From Methylobacterium adhaesivum (lineage in GTDB: Bacteria > Pseudomonadota > Alphaproteobacteria > Rhizobiales > Beijerinckiaceae): DNA of 35,098 nucleotides. A model generated the notes under the pieces. The model ran no database searches, was not told the DNA's origin, and saw only the letters and a list, made by a program, of their open reading frames with translations. Numbering within the stretch: the first letter of the stretch is position 1; every line of letters begins with the position of its first letter. The stretch covers positions 1 through 35,098 of the forward strand of contig NZ_BPQD01000052.1 of NCBI RefSeq assembly GCF_022179065.1, in the 5' to 3' direction. Below are positions 17,671-25,234 of this stretch, one piece after another. Position numbers and translations under genes: made by a program.

Positions 17671-18488
17671 CCGACCCGGCGGCCATCGGCGCGGCGTACG
17701 AGGCAAGCTGCCTCGCCGAACTCGATGCCCTCAAGCCCGGCAACGTCCACGCCTTCGCGGCCGGACACCGCATGGCAGTGGCCGATTTCGTCATCAGCGC
17801 CAAAGTCTCGACCCCCCATCTCGCCCGCGCCGGGGCGCGTGTCGGGGCACGGGTGCGCTCGGCCATGGCAGCCACCCTGGCGGCTGTGGGCCAGAACACC
17901 AACCTCGGCATCCTCCTCCTCTGCGCGCCCCTGGCCCGGGCGGCGGAAGCGGGGGGCGACGTGGCAGCCACCCTCACGGACGTCCTCGACACCTTCGACG
18001 GGCAGGATGCGGTGGATGTCTACGCTGCGATCCGGATGGCCAATCCGGGCGGGCTCGGCACGGCGGCCCGCCACGACGTGACGGACGAGGCGGCTCCGCC
18101 CGCCCTCCGTACGGCCATGACGGAAGCCGCCTCGCGTGACGCCATCGCGCACGCCTATGGGACCGGCTTCGCCGCCCTGTTCGAGATCGGCCTGCCGGCC
18201 CTCGCGGCCGCCCGCGCCGCCGGCCTCACCGAGCCCTGGACCACCACGGCGGTGTTCATCGCCTATCTCGGCCGTGTCCCTGACAGCCACGTGGCCCGTA
18301 AGCACGGCCTCGCCCGCGCCGAAGCCTTGCGCGACGAGGCCGTCGCCCTCCGCGACCTCGACCTCGCGACCCAACCCATCGATGCCCTTCTGGCGAAGGA
18401 CGCGGCCTGGAAGGCGGCCGGCCTCAATCCCGGCACCAGCGCGGACTTCACCGTGGCGACCCTGTTCCTCGACCGACTCCGGGACTGA
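17667..18488 (+). CDS. orf17: CitG/MdcB-like (triphosphoribosyl-dephospho-CoA synthase family) protein
   Basis: 273 residues. CitG-type enzymes join ATP and dephospho-CoA to give a triphosphoribosyl prosthetic group precursor. The family features ELDALKPGNVHAF (about 19-31) and GQNTNLGILLLCAPLARA (about 72-89) are present, with Asp-rich DVLDTFDGQDAVDVY further on. No citrate or malonate decarboxylase genes lie nearby, so the enzyme has probably been recruited for a ribosyl or phosphoribosyl step in dephospho-H4MPT or methylofuran synthesis; this is inference. The start overlaps the orf7 stop (ATGA at 17667). A weak terminator hairpin follows. Confidence 0.88.
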   Translation: MTDPAAIGAAYEASCLAELDALKPGNVHAFAAGHRMAVADFVISAKVSTPHLARAGARVGARVRSAMAATLAAVGQNTNLGILLLCAPLARAAEAGGDVAATLTDVLDTFDGQDAVDVYAAIRMANPGGLGTAARHDVTDEAAPPALRTAMTEAASRDAIAHAYGTGFAALFEIGLPALAAARAAGLTEPWTTTAVFIAYLGRVPDSHVARKHGLARAEALRDEAVALRDLDLATQPIDALLAKDAAWKAAGLNPGTSADFTVATLFLDRLRD

Positions 18489-18495
18489 GGCGGCC

Positions 18496-18518
18496 CGCGC
18501 GGTACGGCCCGCGCGTTT
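18496..18518 (+). terminator. Weak hairpin after orf17
   Basis: Stem cgcgcgg (18496-18502) and ccgcgcg (18509-18515), six-base loop, followed by only three T. It could end part of the orf4-orf17 transcript before the strongly expressed fae gene, but the short T run makes it a weak candidate. Confidence 0.4.
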
Positions 18519-18533
18519 AACCATCCGAAACAT

Positions 18534-18595
18534 TTGTTCCGGGCGGAGATGAATAATTTGCCAAAAAGCACCCGCCGCGCAGGGTTGTTCCGGGC
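18534..18595 (+). promoter_or_regulatory. 11-bp direct repeat upstream of fae, possible regulator site
   Basis: The sequence ttgttccgggc occurs twice, at 18534-18544 and 18585-18595, 51 bases apart, which is close to five helical turns. Between them lies an AT-rich patch (gaataatttgccaaaaa, 18551-18567). Both copies are within the 253-base leader before fae, about 150-200 bases from its ATG. I noticed no further copy in the window. Same-face spacing fits a protein that binds two sites, but binding is not shown. Confidence 0.45.
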
Positions 18596-18741
18596 AAACC
18601 CCCGGAGTAGGGTCCGCGCCGCGATCCGGGCTAACCGGTCCGCCCTTTCGGGGGCTGGACGCCGTGAACAAGGATAGCTTTCGGCCGCGCTCCCCTTCGA
18701 GGGCGGTCACGTCTTTTCAAGACTCCTGGGAGAAACCCCAC

Positions 18742-19254
18742 ATGGCGAAGATCAACAAGGTTCTGGTCGGCGAGGCTCTCGTCGGCGATGGCAACGAGGT
18801 CGCCCACATCGATCTCATCATCGGACCGCGCGGTTCGCCGGCCGAGACGGCTTTCTGCAACGGCCTCGTGAACAACAAGCACGGCTTCACCAGCCTGCTC
18901 GCCGTCATCGCGCCGAACCTGCCTTGCAAGCCGAACACCCTGATGTTCAACAAGGTCACCATCAACGACGCCCGTCAGGCCGTCCAGATGTTCGGCCCCG
19001 CCCAGCACGGCGTTGCCAAGGCCGTGCAGGATTGCGTCGCCGAGGGCATCATCCCCGCCGACGAGGCCGACGACCTGTTCATCCTGGTCGGCGTGTTCAT
19101 CCACTGGGAAGCGGCCGACGACGCCAAGATCCAGAAGTACAACTACGACGCCGTCAAGCTGTCCATCGAGCGCGCCGTGAAGGGCGAGCCCACCGCTGCC
19201 ACCGTCACCCAGCAGCGCAACTCGGCTTCGCACCCCTTCGCCTCGAACGCTTAG
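18742..19254 (+). CDS. fae: Formaldehyde-activating enzyme
   Basis: 170 residues, the standard Fae length. It catalyses condensation of formaldehyde with tetrahydromethanopterin to methylene-H4MPT and is among the most abundant proteins of methanol-grown Methylobacterium. Almost every conserved block is present: [20 protein letters not shown] with the catalytic His (H22 here), [53 protein letters not shown] and [11 protein letters not shown] gggaga site eight bases before the ATG fixes the start. A strong terminator follows, and a 253-base leader precedes it, as expected for a separately and highly transcribed gene. Confidence 0.98.
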   Translation: MAKINKVLVGEALVGDGNEVAHIDLIIGPRGSPAETAFCNGLVNNKHGFTSLLAVIAPNLPCKPNTLMFNKVTINDARQAVQMFGPAQHGVAKAVQDCVAEGIIPADEADDLFILVGVFIHWEAADDAKIQKYNYDAVKLSIERAVKGEPTAATVTQQRNSASHPFASNA

Positions 19255-19352
19255 ATTGGGGGCAGTCCTGGGCAGAGCGAGCCTCCGCCCGCACCGCGGG
19301 GCCTGATCCAGCGACTGGCATCCATCTTCCTCGGACGATGAACTTTATGGAC

Positions 19353-19380
19353 GGGGCGGCTTCGGCCGCCCCTTTCTTTT
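19353..19380 (+). terminator. Rho-independent terminator of fae
   Basis: Perfect stem ggggcggc / gccgcccc (19353-19360, 19365-19372) closed by a ttcg tetraloop and followed by tttctttt. It stands 98 bases after the fae stop and before the convergent orf9. Confidence 0.9.
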
Positions 19381-19403
19381 TGGAATCATGGCCTCCCACG
19401 GAA

Positions 19404-20087
19404 TTACCCGGCGAGAGTGCCGTCGTGGATCGCCGAGGCCACGAGGGCGCCGGCGACGCCGAGCGCCGCCAGGGCCGCCATGTCCGCCGGCCCGCGCACG
19501 CCCCCCGCCGCGTAGAGACGCGTCGCCGGGCTGGATGTACGGAGAGCGCGAAGCCGGTCGAGGTCCGGCCCGGCCCCGACGCCGACCCGGCCGAGGGTCA
19601 TCACGATCACGTCGCGCGGCCAATGAGCCGGCTCGTCGTGCAGGATCGTGGGGCCGAGGCGCTCCGCCCCCCGCGTATCGAGGGAGAACACGGCCCGGTC
19701 GCGTAAAGCGCGCACGAGGCCGGCATCCCGCTGGCTCTCGCTGCCGATCACCGGCCGGCCGAATCCGGTGGCCAGGAACGCCTCGACTCCGGCCGCCTCG
19801 CAGAACCCGGCATCGACCCACAGGCGCACCCCGGGGCAGGCGGCCCGGATGGCCGCGAGGCTCGCGCGGTCGGGCGGCACGCCGTCCATGATCGCGTCGA
19901 GGTCGGCGACGTAGAGGGTGCCGGCCCCCACCGCCTTGAGCATCCCCTCCGCCACCGCTCCGGGCGACGATCCCTTTGCCAAGGGCGTCACGATCGGGGC
20001 ATAGGAAGCGCGTTCCCCGGCGCGCGCCCGCACCACCTGCCCGTGGCGCAGGTCGATCACCGGGATGATCTCGAATCCGTCCGCCAT
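19404..20087 (-). CDS. orf9: HisA-like TIM-barrel protein of the C1 island
   Basis: 227 residues. The start MADGFEIIPVIDLRHGQVVRA and the phases YVADLDAIMDG, RLWVDAGF, VIGSESQRD, FSLDTRG and LYAAGGVRGPADMAALAALG follow the half-barrel repeats of HisA (phosphoribosylformimino-AICAR-P isomerase). No his genes are adjacent, and the sequence departs from HisA at several positions, so a dedicated role in dephospho-H4MPT or methylofuran synthesis is more likely. Homologues co-occur with H4MPT genes in methylotrophs. ATG 20087 has GAGAGGGG upstream. It is convergent with fae and divergent from orfY, with only 28 bases between the two start codons. Confidence 0.88.
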   Translation of the reverse strand: MADGFEIIPVIDLRHGQVVRARAGERASYAPIVTPLAKGSSPGAVAEGMLKAVGAGTLYVADLDAIMDGVPPDRASLAAIRAACPGVRLWVDAGFCEAAGVEAFLATGFGRPVIGSESQRDAGLVRALRDRAVFSLDTRGAERLGPTILHDEPAHWPRDVIVMTLGRVGVGAGPDLDRLRALRTSSPATRLYAAGGVRGPADMAALAALGVAGALVASAIHDGTLAG

Positions 20088-20115
20088 TCGGCCCCTCTCG
20101 TTCCAGGCTCGCCCC

Positions 20116-21168
20116 GTGACAGCAGAAACCGCCTCCACGCACGTCCCGGTGATCGGCTGGGATCTCGGGGGGGTCCATGTCAAGGCGGCCTTGGTGCAGG
20201 ATGGCCGGATCGAAGCCGTGGTTCAGGCCCCGTGCCCCCTGTGGCGCGGCCTGCCAGCTCTCGATGCCACCTTCTCGGGAATGCCCGACTGGGCACACGC
20301 CCCGGCCGACCACATCGTCACGATGACGGGCGAACTCACCGACTGTTTCTCGGATCGCGCCGACGGGGTGGCGCAGCTCGCCGGTTGGGCGGCGGCGAAG
20401 CTCGCCGGTTCAGTCCGCATCTACGGCGGCCGGGCCGGACTCGTGGCGCCCGGTCAGGCGCAGGCGACCGCGGCCGACATCGCCTCGGCGAACTGGCACG
20501 CCACCGCGGCCCTCGCCGGGCGCCACCGGTCGCACGCCCTCCTCGTCGATATCGGGTCCACCACCGCCGACCTCATCCCCATCGTCGGCGGCGCGCCGGC
20601 GGCCACGGGCTACAGCGACGCCGAGCGCCTGGAGACGGGCGAACTCGTCTACACCGGCGTGGTGCGCTCCCATCCCATCGCGCTCACCGACCACGCCCCG
20701 TTCCGGGGCCGCCGCACACGCCTGATGGCCGAGACCTTCGCCACCATGGCGGACGTTCACCGCCTCACCGGTGATCTGCCCGAAGGGGCGGACCAGCAAT
20801 CCAGTGCCGACGGCAAGGGCAAATCCCTCCGCGAAAGCGAGACCCGCCTCGCGCGCCTTGTCGGCCGCGATCACGGCGAGGGCACGCCGGCCGATTGGCA
20901 GGCCCTGGCCGCCCATTTCGCGGAGGCGCAGCTGCGCCCCCTGCACGACGCGGCGGCTCTCCTGCTCTCGCGCGACGATCTACCCGCGGACGCGCCCCTG
21001 GTGGTCTGCGGCGCCGGCCGCTTCCTCGCCGAACGCCTCGCGGCGCGCCTCGGTCGTCCGGCCGTCGCCCTTACCGACCTCATCACCGACGCCCTTCCCG
21101 GAACGGGGGCCGACTGGGCCTCCACCTGCGGCCCGGCCGTGGCCGTCGCCCTTCTGGCCGCCGCCTAG
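20116..21168 (+). CDS. orfY: ASKHA/hydantoinase-A-like protein, MfnF-related, H4MPT-linked
   Basis: 350 residues from GTG 20116; an in-frame start at 20065 would overlap orf9 and lacks similarity. It has the duplicated sugar-kinase/hsp70 (ASKHA) ATP-binding layout: PHOSPHATE-1-like VIGWDLGGVHVKAALV (about 13-28), PHOSPHATE-2-like LLVDIGSTTADLIPIVGG (about 143-160) and a late VVCGAGRFLAERLA adenosine-type motif. Archaeal MfnF, which couples the two halves of methanofuran, belongs to this family to my knowledge, so methylofuran assembly is a reasonable inference. orfY is among the genes reported for the H4MPT pathway in AM1. Its TAG stop is the first base triplet of the palindromic repeat that follows. 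Confidence 0.85.
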   Translation: MTAETASTHVPVIGWDLGGVHVKAALVQDGRIEAVVQAPCPLWRGLPALDATFSGMPDWAHAPADHIVTMTGELTDCFSDRADGVAQLAGWAAAKLAGSVRIYGGRAGLVAPGQAQATAADIASANWHATAALAGRHRSHALLVDIGSTTADLIPIVGGAPAATGYSDAERLETGELVYTGVVRSHPIALTDHAPFRGRRTRLMAETFATMADVHRLTGDLPEGADQQSSADGKGKSLRESETRLARLVGRDHGEGTPADWQALAAHFAEAQLRPLHDAAALLLSRDDLPADAPLVVCGAGRFLAERLAARLGRPAVALTDLITDALPGTGADWASTCGPAVAVALLAAA

Positions 21169-21272
21169 AGCATCGTCCCGAAGATCGTATTCGGGACGAT
21201 GCTCAGAAACCCTTGTTTTCGCATCGTCTTTTTCCGAAAGCCGGAGGCCACCTTTCGGGACCATGCTCTAAG
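21166..21272 (+). repeat. Dispersed palindromic repeat, copy A
   Basis: About 107 bases. It opens with tagagcatcgtcccg and ends with cgggaccatgctcta, a terminal inverted repeat with one mismatch. The left end also forms a perfect 15-bp hairpin by itself (21168-21182 with 21190-21204). The right part, cgcatcgtctttttccgaaa at 21221-21240 and beyond, is nearly identical to copy B at 29775-29877 in opposite orientation. The first three bases are the stop codon of orfY. No coding content; MITE-like or REP-like. Confidence 0.9.
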
Positions 21273-21295
21273 CACGCATCAAGGAGCCGACCCTC

Positions 21296-21496
21296 ATGAC
21301 CACCGCCCATCGCCTCGCCCGCATCCTCGCCACCCATTCGGGCGAAGACATCGAACTCGCCTTCGCGACGCAGGACGGCCTGACCGTCAAGGTGCTGGCG
21401 ACCCCGGACCAGATCGACCGGCTGGTGGACGAACTCGAGGATATCCTGAACTCGCCGTCCGGCCCGGAAGCCCCCGAGCCACCCGCTGCAGCGTAG
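21296..21496 (+). CDS. Small acidic protein of unknown function
   Basis: 66 residues, Asp/Glu rich, ending in a Pro/Ala tail. The ATG has a good aaggag at 21281-21286. The sequence has ordinary coding character (HSGEDIELAFATQDGLTVKV, then DQIDRLVDELEDILNS), suggesting a beta hairpin and an amphipathic helix. No family recognised. It lies 26 bases after the repeat, so the repeat is part of its leader, and ends eight bases before the convergent PotF-like gene. Confidence 0.7.
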   Translation: MTTAHRLARILATHSGEDIELAFATQDGLTVKVLATPDQIDRLVDELEDILNSPSGPEAPEPPAAA

Positions 21497-21504
21497 GGCC
21501 GGTC

Positions 21505-22641
21505 TCAGCGGCCCGTGCGCACCCGGCTCCACACCCGGGCGACGAAGCGCTGGGTCCGCTCGTCCCAGGCGGGGTTGACGAACAGCCGCTGCATCGTCGC
21601 GTCGTCGGGATAGAGGCCCGGATTGGCGAGGATCTCCGCCTTCACGAATCGCTTCGCGGCGGCGTTGCCGCTGGCGTAGGACGTGAAGTTGGTGTTGGCC
21701 GCTGCCACCTCGGGCCGCATCATATAGTCGATGAAGGCGTGGGCCTCGGCGGCGTGGGGCGCGTCCTTCGGGATCGCGAAGGCGTCGAACCACATGAGCG
21801 CCCCTTCGCGGGGCACGAAATAGGCGACCTCGACGTCGTTCCGGGCCTCCTCGGCCCGCTTCTTCGCCTGCATCACGTCGCCGGAGGAACCGACGGCGAG
21901 GCAGATGTCGCCATTGGCCAGGCCCTCGATGTAGGCCGAGGAGTGGAACTTCCGCACGGCCCCGCGCCCCTTGAACAGGGCGTCGGTGACCTGGCTGATG
22001 TCGTCCCAGCGCCTTGTGTCGGGCTTCAGGCCATAGGCCGGCAGCAGGCTCGGGATCAGGTCCTCGGGCGAATCGAGGAGCATGACCCCGCAATCCTTGA
22101 GCTTGTTCAGCAAGGCGGCGTTGAGGACGAGGGTCCAGGTGTTGAGGGGCTGGGCCGCGCCCAGGCGCTCGCGCACGAGGCCGAGATTCACCCCGATGCC
22201 CGTGGTGCCCCAGGTGTAATCGACGGCGTAGGCGTTGCCCGGATCGTAGATCGCGAGCCGGCCGGCAATCTCGGGCCAGGCATGGACGAGGTTCGGGATC
22301 TTCGCCTTGTCGAGGGGCTGGAATACCCCGGCCCGGATCAGACGCTGCAGGAACGGCCCCGACGGCACTACGACATCGTAGCCCGAGCGCCCGGCCAGAA
22401 GCTTCGTTTCCAGGATCTCGTTGTTGTCGTACGTGTCGTACACCACCTTGATGCCCGTCTCGCGCGTGAAGGCGTCGAGCATCTTCGGGTCGATGTAGTC
22501 GGCCCAGTTGTAGAGGCTGACCACGCGTTCCGGCGTAGACGGCCGGGGGGGCGCTTGCGCGCGCGCAGCACCGCCCCAGCCAAACGCCAGGGCCAGGAGA
22601 GCCGCGGCGGCGAAGGCATGACGGGTGCGCGCGCGGCTCAC
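21505..22641 (-). CDS. Periplasmic spermidine/putrescine-binding protein (PotD/PotF family)
   Basis: 378 residues. A signal peptide follows the GTG at 22641 (Arg-rich start, LLALAFGWGGAARA, cleavage near AQA). The mature protein begins VVSLYNWADYIDPKML, a hallmark of polyamine-binding PotF/PotD, with YDTYDNNEILETKLLAGRSG, YDVVVPSG, GTTGIGVN and YFVPREGALMWFDAFAIPKD also matching. It binds a polyamine in the periplasm for an ABC importer, but no permease or ATPase gene is adjacent. The GTG overlaps the stop of the RidA-family gene (GTGA), so both are made together. The open frame upstream of the GTG is an Arg-rich shadow. Confidence 0.92.
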   Translation of the reverse strand: MSRARTRHAFAAAALLALAFGWGGAARAQAPPRPSTPERVVSLYNWADYIDPKMLDAFTRETGIKVVYDTYDNNEILETKLLAGRSGYDVVVPSGPFLQRLIRAGVFQPLDKAKIPNLVHAWPEIAGRLAIYDPGNAYAVDYTWGTTGIGVNLGLVRERLGAAQPLNTWTLVLNAALLNKLKDCGVMLLDSPEDLIPSLLPAYGLKPDTRRWDDISQVTDALFKGRGAVRKFHSSAYIEGLANGDICLAVGSSGDVMQAKKRAEEARNDVEVAYFVPREGALMWFDAFAIPKDAPHAAEAHAFIDYMMRPEVAAANTNFTSYASGNAAAKRFVKAEILANPGLYPDDATMQRLFVNPAWDERTQRFVARVWSRVRTGR

Positions 22642-22997
22642 GCGGCGGCCTTGACGGCGACGATCACGATCTCGACGAGGTATTCGGGGCCGGCGAGGCG
22701 AGCTTCGACGGTGGCGCGGGCGGGGGGATTCTCGCGCGACACCCAAGCGTCCCAGGCCGCGTTCATCTCGGCGAAGGTAGCGATGTCGGCCAGATAGATC
22801 GTGGCCGTGAGGATGCGGGTCTTGTCGCTGCCGGCCGCCGCGAGGAGACGGTCGATGTTGGCGAGGATCTCCTGCGTCTGCGCCGTGACGCCTGCGCCCA
22901 CGGTGGTCCCGGCCACTTGGCCGGCGAGGTAGACCATGTCGCCATGGGTGACGGCCTGGCTCATGCGCGGGCCGGATTCGAAACGTTGGATCGTCAT
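22638..22997 (-). CDS. RidA/YjgF-family enamine/imine deaminase-like protein
   Basis: 119 residues. RidA proteins hydrolyse reactive enamines and imines made by PLP enzymes. Family marks: VTHGDMVYLAGQVAG, QTQEILANIDRLLAAAGSD, TIYLADIATFAEMNAAWDAW, and the active-site Arg at R94 in PPARATVEARLAGP with a Glu in YLVEIVIVA. ATG 22997 gives the family length; the long upstream extension is not conserved-looking. It is translationally coupled to a polyamine-binding protein, so it may handle an imine from polyamine or amine catabolism, which is inference. The ribosome site is weak. Confidence 0.9.
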   Translation of the reverse strand: MTIQRFESGPRMSQAVTHGDMVYLAGQVAGTTVGAGVTAQTQEILANIDRLLAAAGSDKTRILTATIYLADIATFAEMNAAWDAWVSRENPPARATVEARLAGPEYLVEIVIVAVKAAA

Positions 22998-23258
22998 GGG
23001 AAACGCGTTGCCTGTTGCGACCCGTCCATCACGGGCCGTGGGCTGGCGTTGTGCCGCGCGGTGGGGGCGACCGTAAAGGGGCGATGCGCCCGGGAGTCCC
23101 ACCGGAGCGGCGACATCCGGCCAGTGCCCGGATGGCATCCCGTCCGGATCACATCCTTGCGACAATCTCGCCAGCTTCGGCGCAACCAGTGTTGCGGTGC
23201 GGCGTTTGATCATCACTCAACGGCCAAGTCTGGACCGGCGCGTATCGAGGATCGAACC
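22998..23258. promoter_or_regulatory. Divergent intergenic region, RidA / GlsB-like
   Basis: 261 bases between divergent start codons. No additional gene is convincing. It should hold promoters for both directions, but I could not assign clear boxes. Confidence 0.35.
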
Positions 23259-23525
23259 ATGGGTATTATCTGGACCATCATCATCGGCTTCGTCGCCGGT
23301 GTCATTGCCAAGTTCATCATGCCGGGGAACAACGAGCCGGCCGGCTTCATCATGACGACGATCCTCGGGATCGTCGGCGCCTTCGTCGCCACCTTCCTCG
23401 GCCAGGCCCTGGGCTGGTACGGACCGAACCAGGGCGCGGGCTTCATCGGCGCCGTCGTCGGTGCTGTCGTGGTCCTCGCCATCTACGGCTTCATCGCCGG
23501 TCGCCGCACCACCAACACCTTCTGA
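23259..23525 (+). CDS. GlsB/YeaQ/YmgE-family small membrane protein
   Basis: 88 residues with three predicted transmembrane segments (about 3-20, 29-48, 58-82). It begins MGIIWTIIIGFVAGVIAKFI, has the Gly-rich pattern FIGAVVGAVVVLAIYGF and ends in a basic tail (GRRTTNTF). This is the transglycosylase-associated protein family of uncharacterised stress-related inner-membrane proteins. The ATG at 23259 is not strongly marked, but it yields exactly the family length. It is monocistronic, with a strong terminator after it. Confidence 0.9.
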   Translation: MGIIWTIIIGFVAGVIAKFIMPGNNEPAGFIMTTILGIVGAFVATFLGQALGWYGPNQGAGFIGAVVGAVVVLAIYGFIAGRRTTNTF

Positions 23526-23548
23526 TTCCGGCGCCACGCACCGGAGCA

Positions 23549-23573
23549 GGGGCGCCCTCGGGCGCCCCTTTTT
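23549..23573 (+). terminator. Rho-independent terminator after the GlsB-like gene
   Basis: Stem ggggcgccc / gggcgcccc (23549-23557 and 23560-23568) with a run of five T. It ends the plus-strand gene just before a convergent minus-strand gene. Confidence 0.9.
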
Positions 23574-23576
23574 CGT

Positions 23577-23798
23577 TCAGGCCGTGTGGCTGATCTGCTT
23601 GACCGGGCAATGCCCCGTGGCCCCCCGGATCGCGAGCCCGGCGCCGATGACGAGGGCGGCGAGGCTGAGGAACTTGTTCGGGCGCGGCTGGGCGGCGGCG
23701 GCGGCGATGCCGAGGCCGAGCACCACGGACACGGCCCGCTCCGTGGTCGTCAGGTTGGTCTCACCCTCGAAGAGGCTGGGGATCATCGGGTCGGACAT
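23577..23798 (-). CDS. DUF2892-like small inner-membrane protein
   Basis: 73 residues from ATG 23798. The pattern NLTTTERAVSVVLGLGIAAA, two hydrophobic segments (about 20-36 and 44-60) and the ending ATGHCPVKQIS fit the DUF2892 family, in which a Cys-Pro near the C-terminus is common. Function unknown. The larger open frame extending to 24701 on this strand is an Arg-rich shadow of the diguanylate cyclase gene and is not used. Confidence 0.8.
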   Translation of the reverse strand: MSDPMIPSLFEGETNLTTTERAVSVVLGLGIAAAAAQPRPNKFLSLAALVIGAGLAIRGATGHCPVKQISHTA

Positions 23799-23905
23799 TC
23801 TGAAACGGACTCCTGCGACGTGCCGGAAAGGCGTCGCGAGGCGAACGCGGGGTGAGGGCGGGCGTTCCGCGCGACCCGGCGGCATGTCCCGCGAGACGAC
23901 GGGCC

Positions 23906-25228
23906 TCAGGCGGCGGTGCGGCGATCGGCCGAGGGGCCTCCCTCCGCCGTCACCACCCGGTTGCGGCCGTCGCGCTTGGCCTCGTAGAGGGCGAGATCGA
24001 CCCGGGCGAGGAGCGCATCGACACTGTCGCCCGCGCGCAGTTCGGCGACGCCGAACGAGCAGGTCAGCGCCCCGACCGTCGGTAGCATGGTCTCCTCCAT
24101 GCGCCGGCGCATCGCCTCGGCGAAGAGGCCGGCCGCCGTGCCGTCGGTATCCGGACACAGCAGCATGAATTCCTCGCCGCCCCAGCGTCCGAGCGTCCCG
24201 CCGGCCGGAGAGGCTCCGCGCAGGAGGTCGGCACAGGCGACGAGAACGGCATCGCCCGTCGCATGACCATAGCGGTCGTTGATCGACTTGAAATGATCGA
24301 TATCCGCCAGAACGACGCTGAACCGCCGCCCCGCCTCGGTCGCACCCACGGCCCGCTCCAGGCCCTCGTCGAGGTCGCGGCGGTTGCCGAGGCCGGTGAG
24401 TTGGTCGGTGCGGGCGAGGCGCTCGAGGGCGCGCGTGCGCTCCTCGACACGGGCCTGAAGCGTGGCATTGGCCTCCGTCAGATCTTGCAGCAGCGCGGCA
24501 TTGTCGTCGAAGGCGCCGCGCAGCTTGGTCGCCATGGCGTTGAAAGCCTGCGCCAGGAGGTGGAGTTCGTGGTCGCCACGTGCCCGCAGCAGCAACGGAC
24601 GAGACCCGAGATTCTCGGAGTCGAGCCCCGCGACGAAGCGGCCGATCTGCGCAAGGGGTCGGCCCACCATGGCGTGCACCACCGCCCAGAAGATCGCCCA
24701 TAGGGCCAGTGTCTTCAGGACGGAGTTGACCAGAATGACGATCAGGGTGCCCTTCACCTGCTCGAGGGCGATGCCGTCGTTGGAGCGGACGGTCCAGCGG
24801 CCGACCGGGTGGGGCCGCTTCGCCTCGTCGATATGGACGAGGACGAAATCCCGCGTGAAGGGCTGGTCGAAGAACCCGCCGCTCTGCACGCGGGCTTCCG
24901 GCGCGTCGATCCCCTCGATCACCCGGCCATGCTCGTCACGGACCTCGACGCCCGTCACCACGGGCATCTGCACGATACCGGTGAGAATCCCGTGGAGGAC
25001 GCCGGTGTTGTAGCTCCAGAGAGCATCGGCCAACCCCGGGCCGAAGGTGCGCTCCATGGCCTGGACGTCCGCCTCCAGGCGGCGATGGGCGCTCCTGTAT
25101 TCGGTCAGGATCTGGATGCCGGTCACCAGGACCGCCACGCCGAAATAGCAGCCGAAGATCACGCGCAGCAGACGCACGGCGAGGGATCCGCCGAAGCGCT
25201 GCGGGTCCGAGGGCGAGGGAAGATCCAT
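23906..25228 (-). CDS. Membrane diguanylate cyclase (HAMP-GGDEF)
   Basis: 440 residues. TM1 (about 15-40), a periplasmic domain, TM2 (about 155-180), HAMP, then a coiled coil leading to GGDEF. It makes cyclic di-GMP from two GTP. The active-site loop is GRWGGEEFMLLCPDTDG, intact. LARTDQLTGLGNRRDLD and DIDHFKSINDRYGHATGD are typical. Five residues upstream of GGEEF the product-inhibition site RxxD is absent (ASPAGGTLGR), so feedback inhibition is probably lost. The ATG at 25228 is preferred over GTG 25234 because of the AGG spacing. It directly follows the solute-binding gene, which may be its periplasmic partner. Confidence 0.93.
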   Translation of the reverse strand: MDLPSPSDPQRFGGSLAVRLLRVIFGCYFGVAVLVTGIQILTEYRSAHRRLEADVQAMERTFGPGLADALWSYNTGVLHGILTGIVQMPVVTGVEVRDEHGRVIEGIDAPEARVQSGGFFDQPFTRDFVLVHIDEAKRPHPVGRWTVRSNDGIALEQVKGTLIVILVNSVLKTLALWAIFWAVVHAMVGRPLAQIGRFVAGLDSENLGSRPLLLRARGDHELHLLAQAFNAMATKLRGAFDDNAALLQDLTEANATLQARVEERTRALERLARTDQLTGLGNRRDLDEGLERAVGATEAGRRFSVVLADIDHFKSINDRYGHATGDAVLVACADLLRGASPAGGTLGRWGGEEFMLLCPDTDGTAAGLFAEAMRRRMEETMLPTVGALTCSFGVAELRAGDSVDALLARVDLALYEAKRDGRNRVVTAEGGPSADRRTAA

Positions 25229-25234
25229 ACGCAC

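Noticed and set aside
21178-21271. Insertion sequence remnant near repeat copy A
   Set aside because: No transposase fragment is present; the length and structure fit a small palindromic repeat instead.
22642-22746. Arg-rich N-terminal extension of the PotF-like protein
   Set aside because: It lies over the RidA-family gene; GTG 22641 with a signal peptide is the sensible start.
23799-24701. Extended minus-strand frame upstream of the DUF2892-like gene
   Set aside because: It is an Arg-rich shadow of the cyclase gene in another frame.
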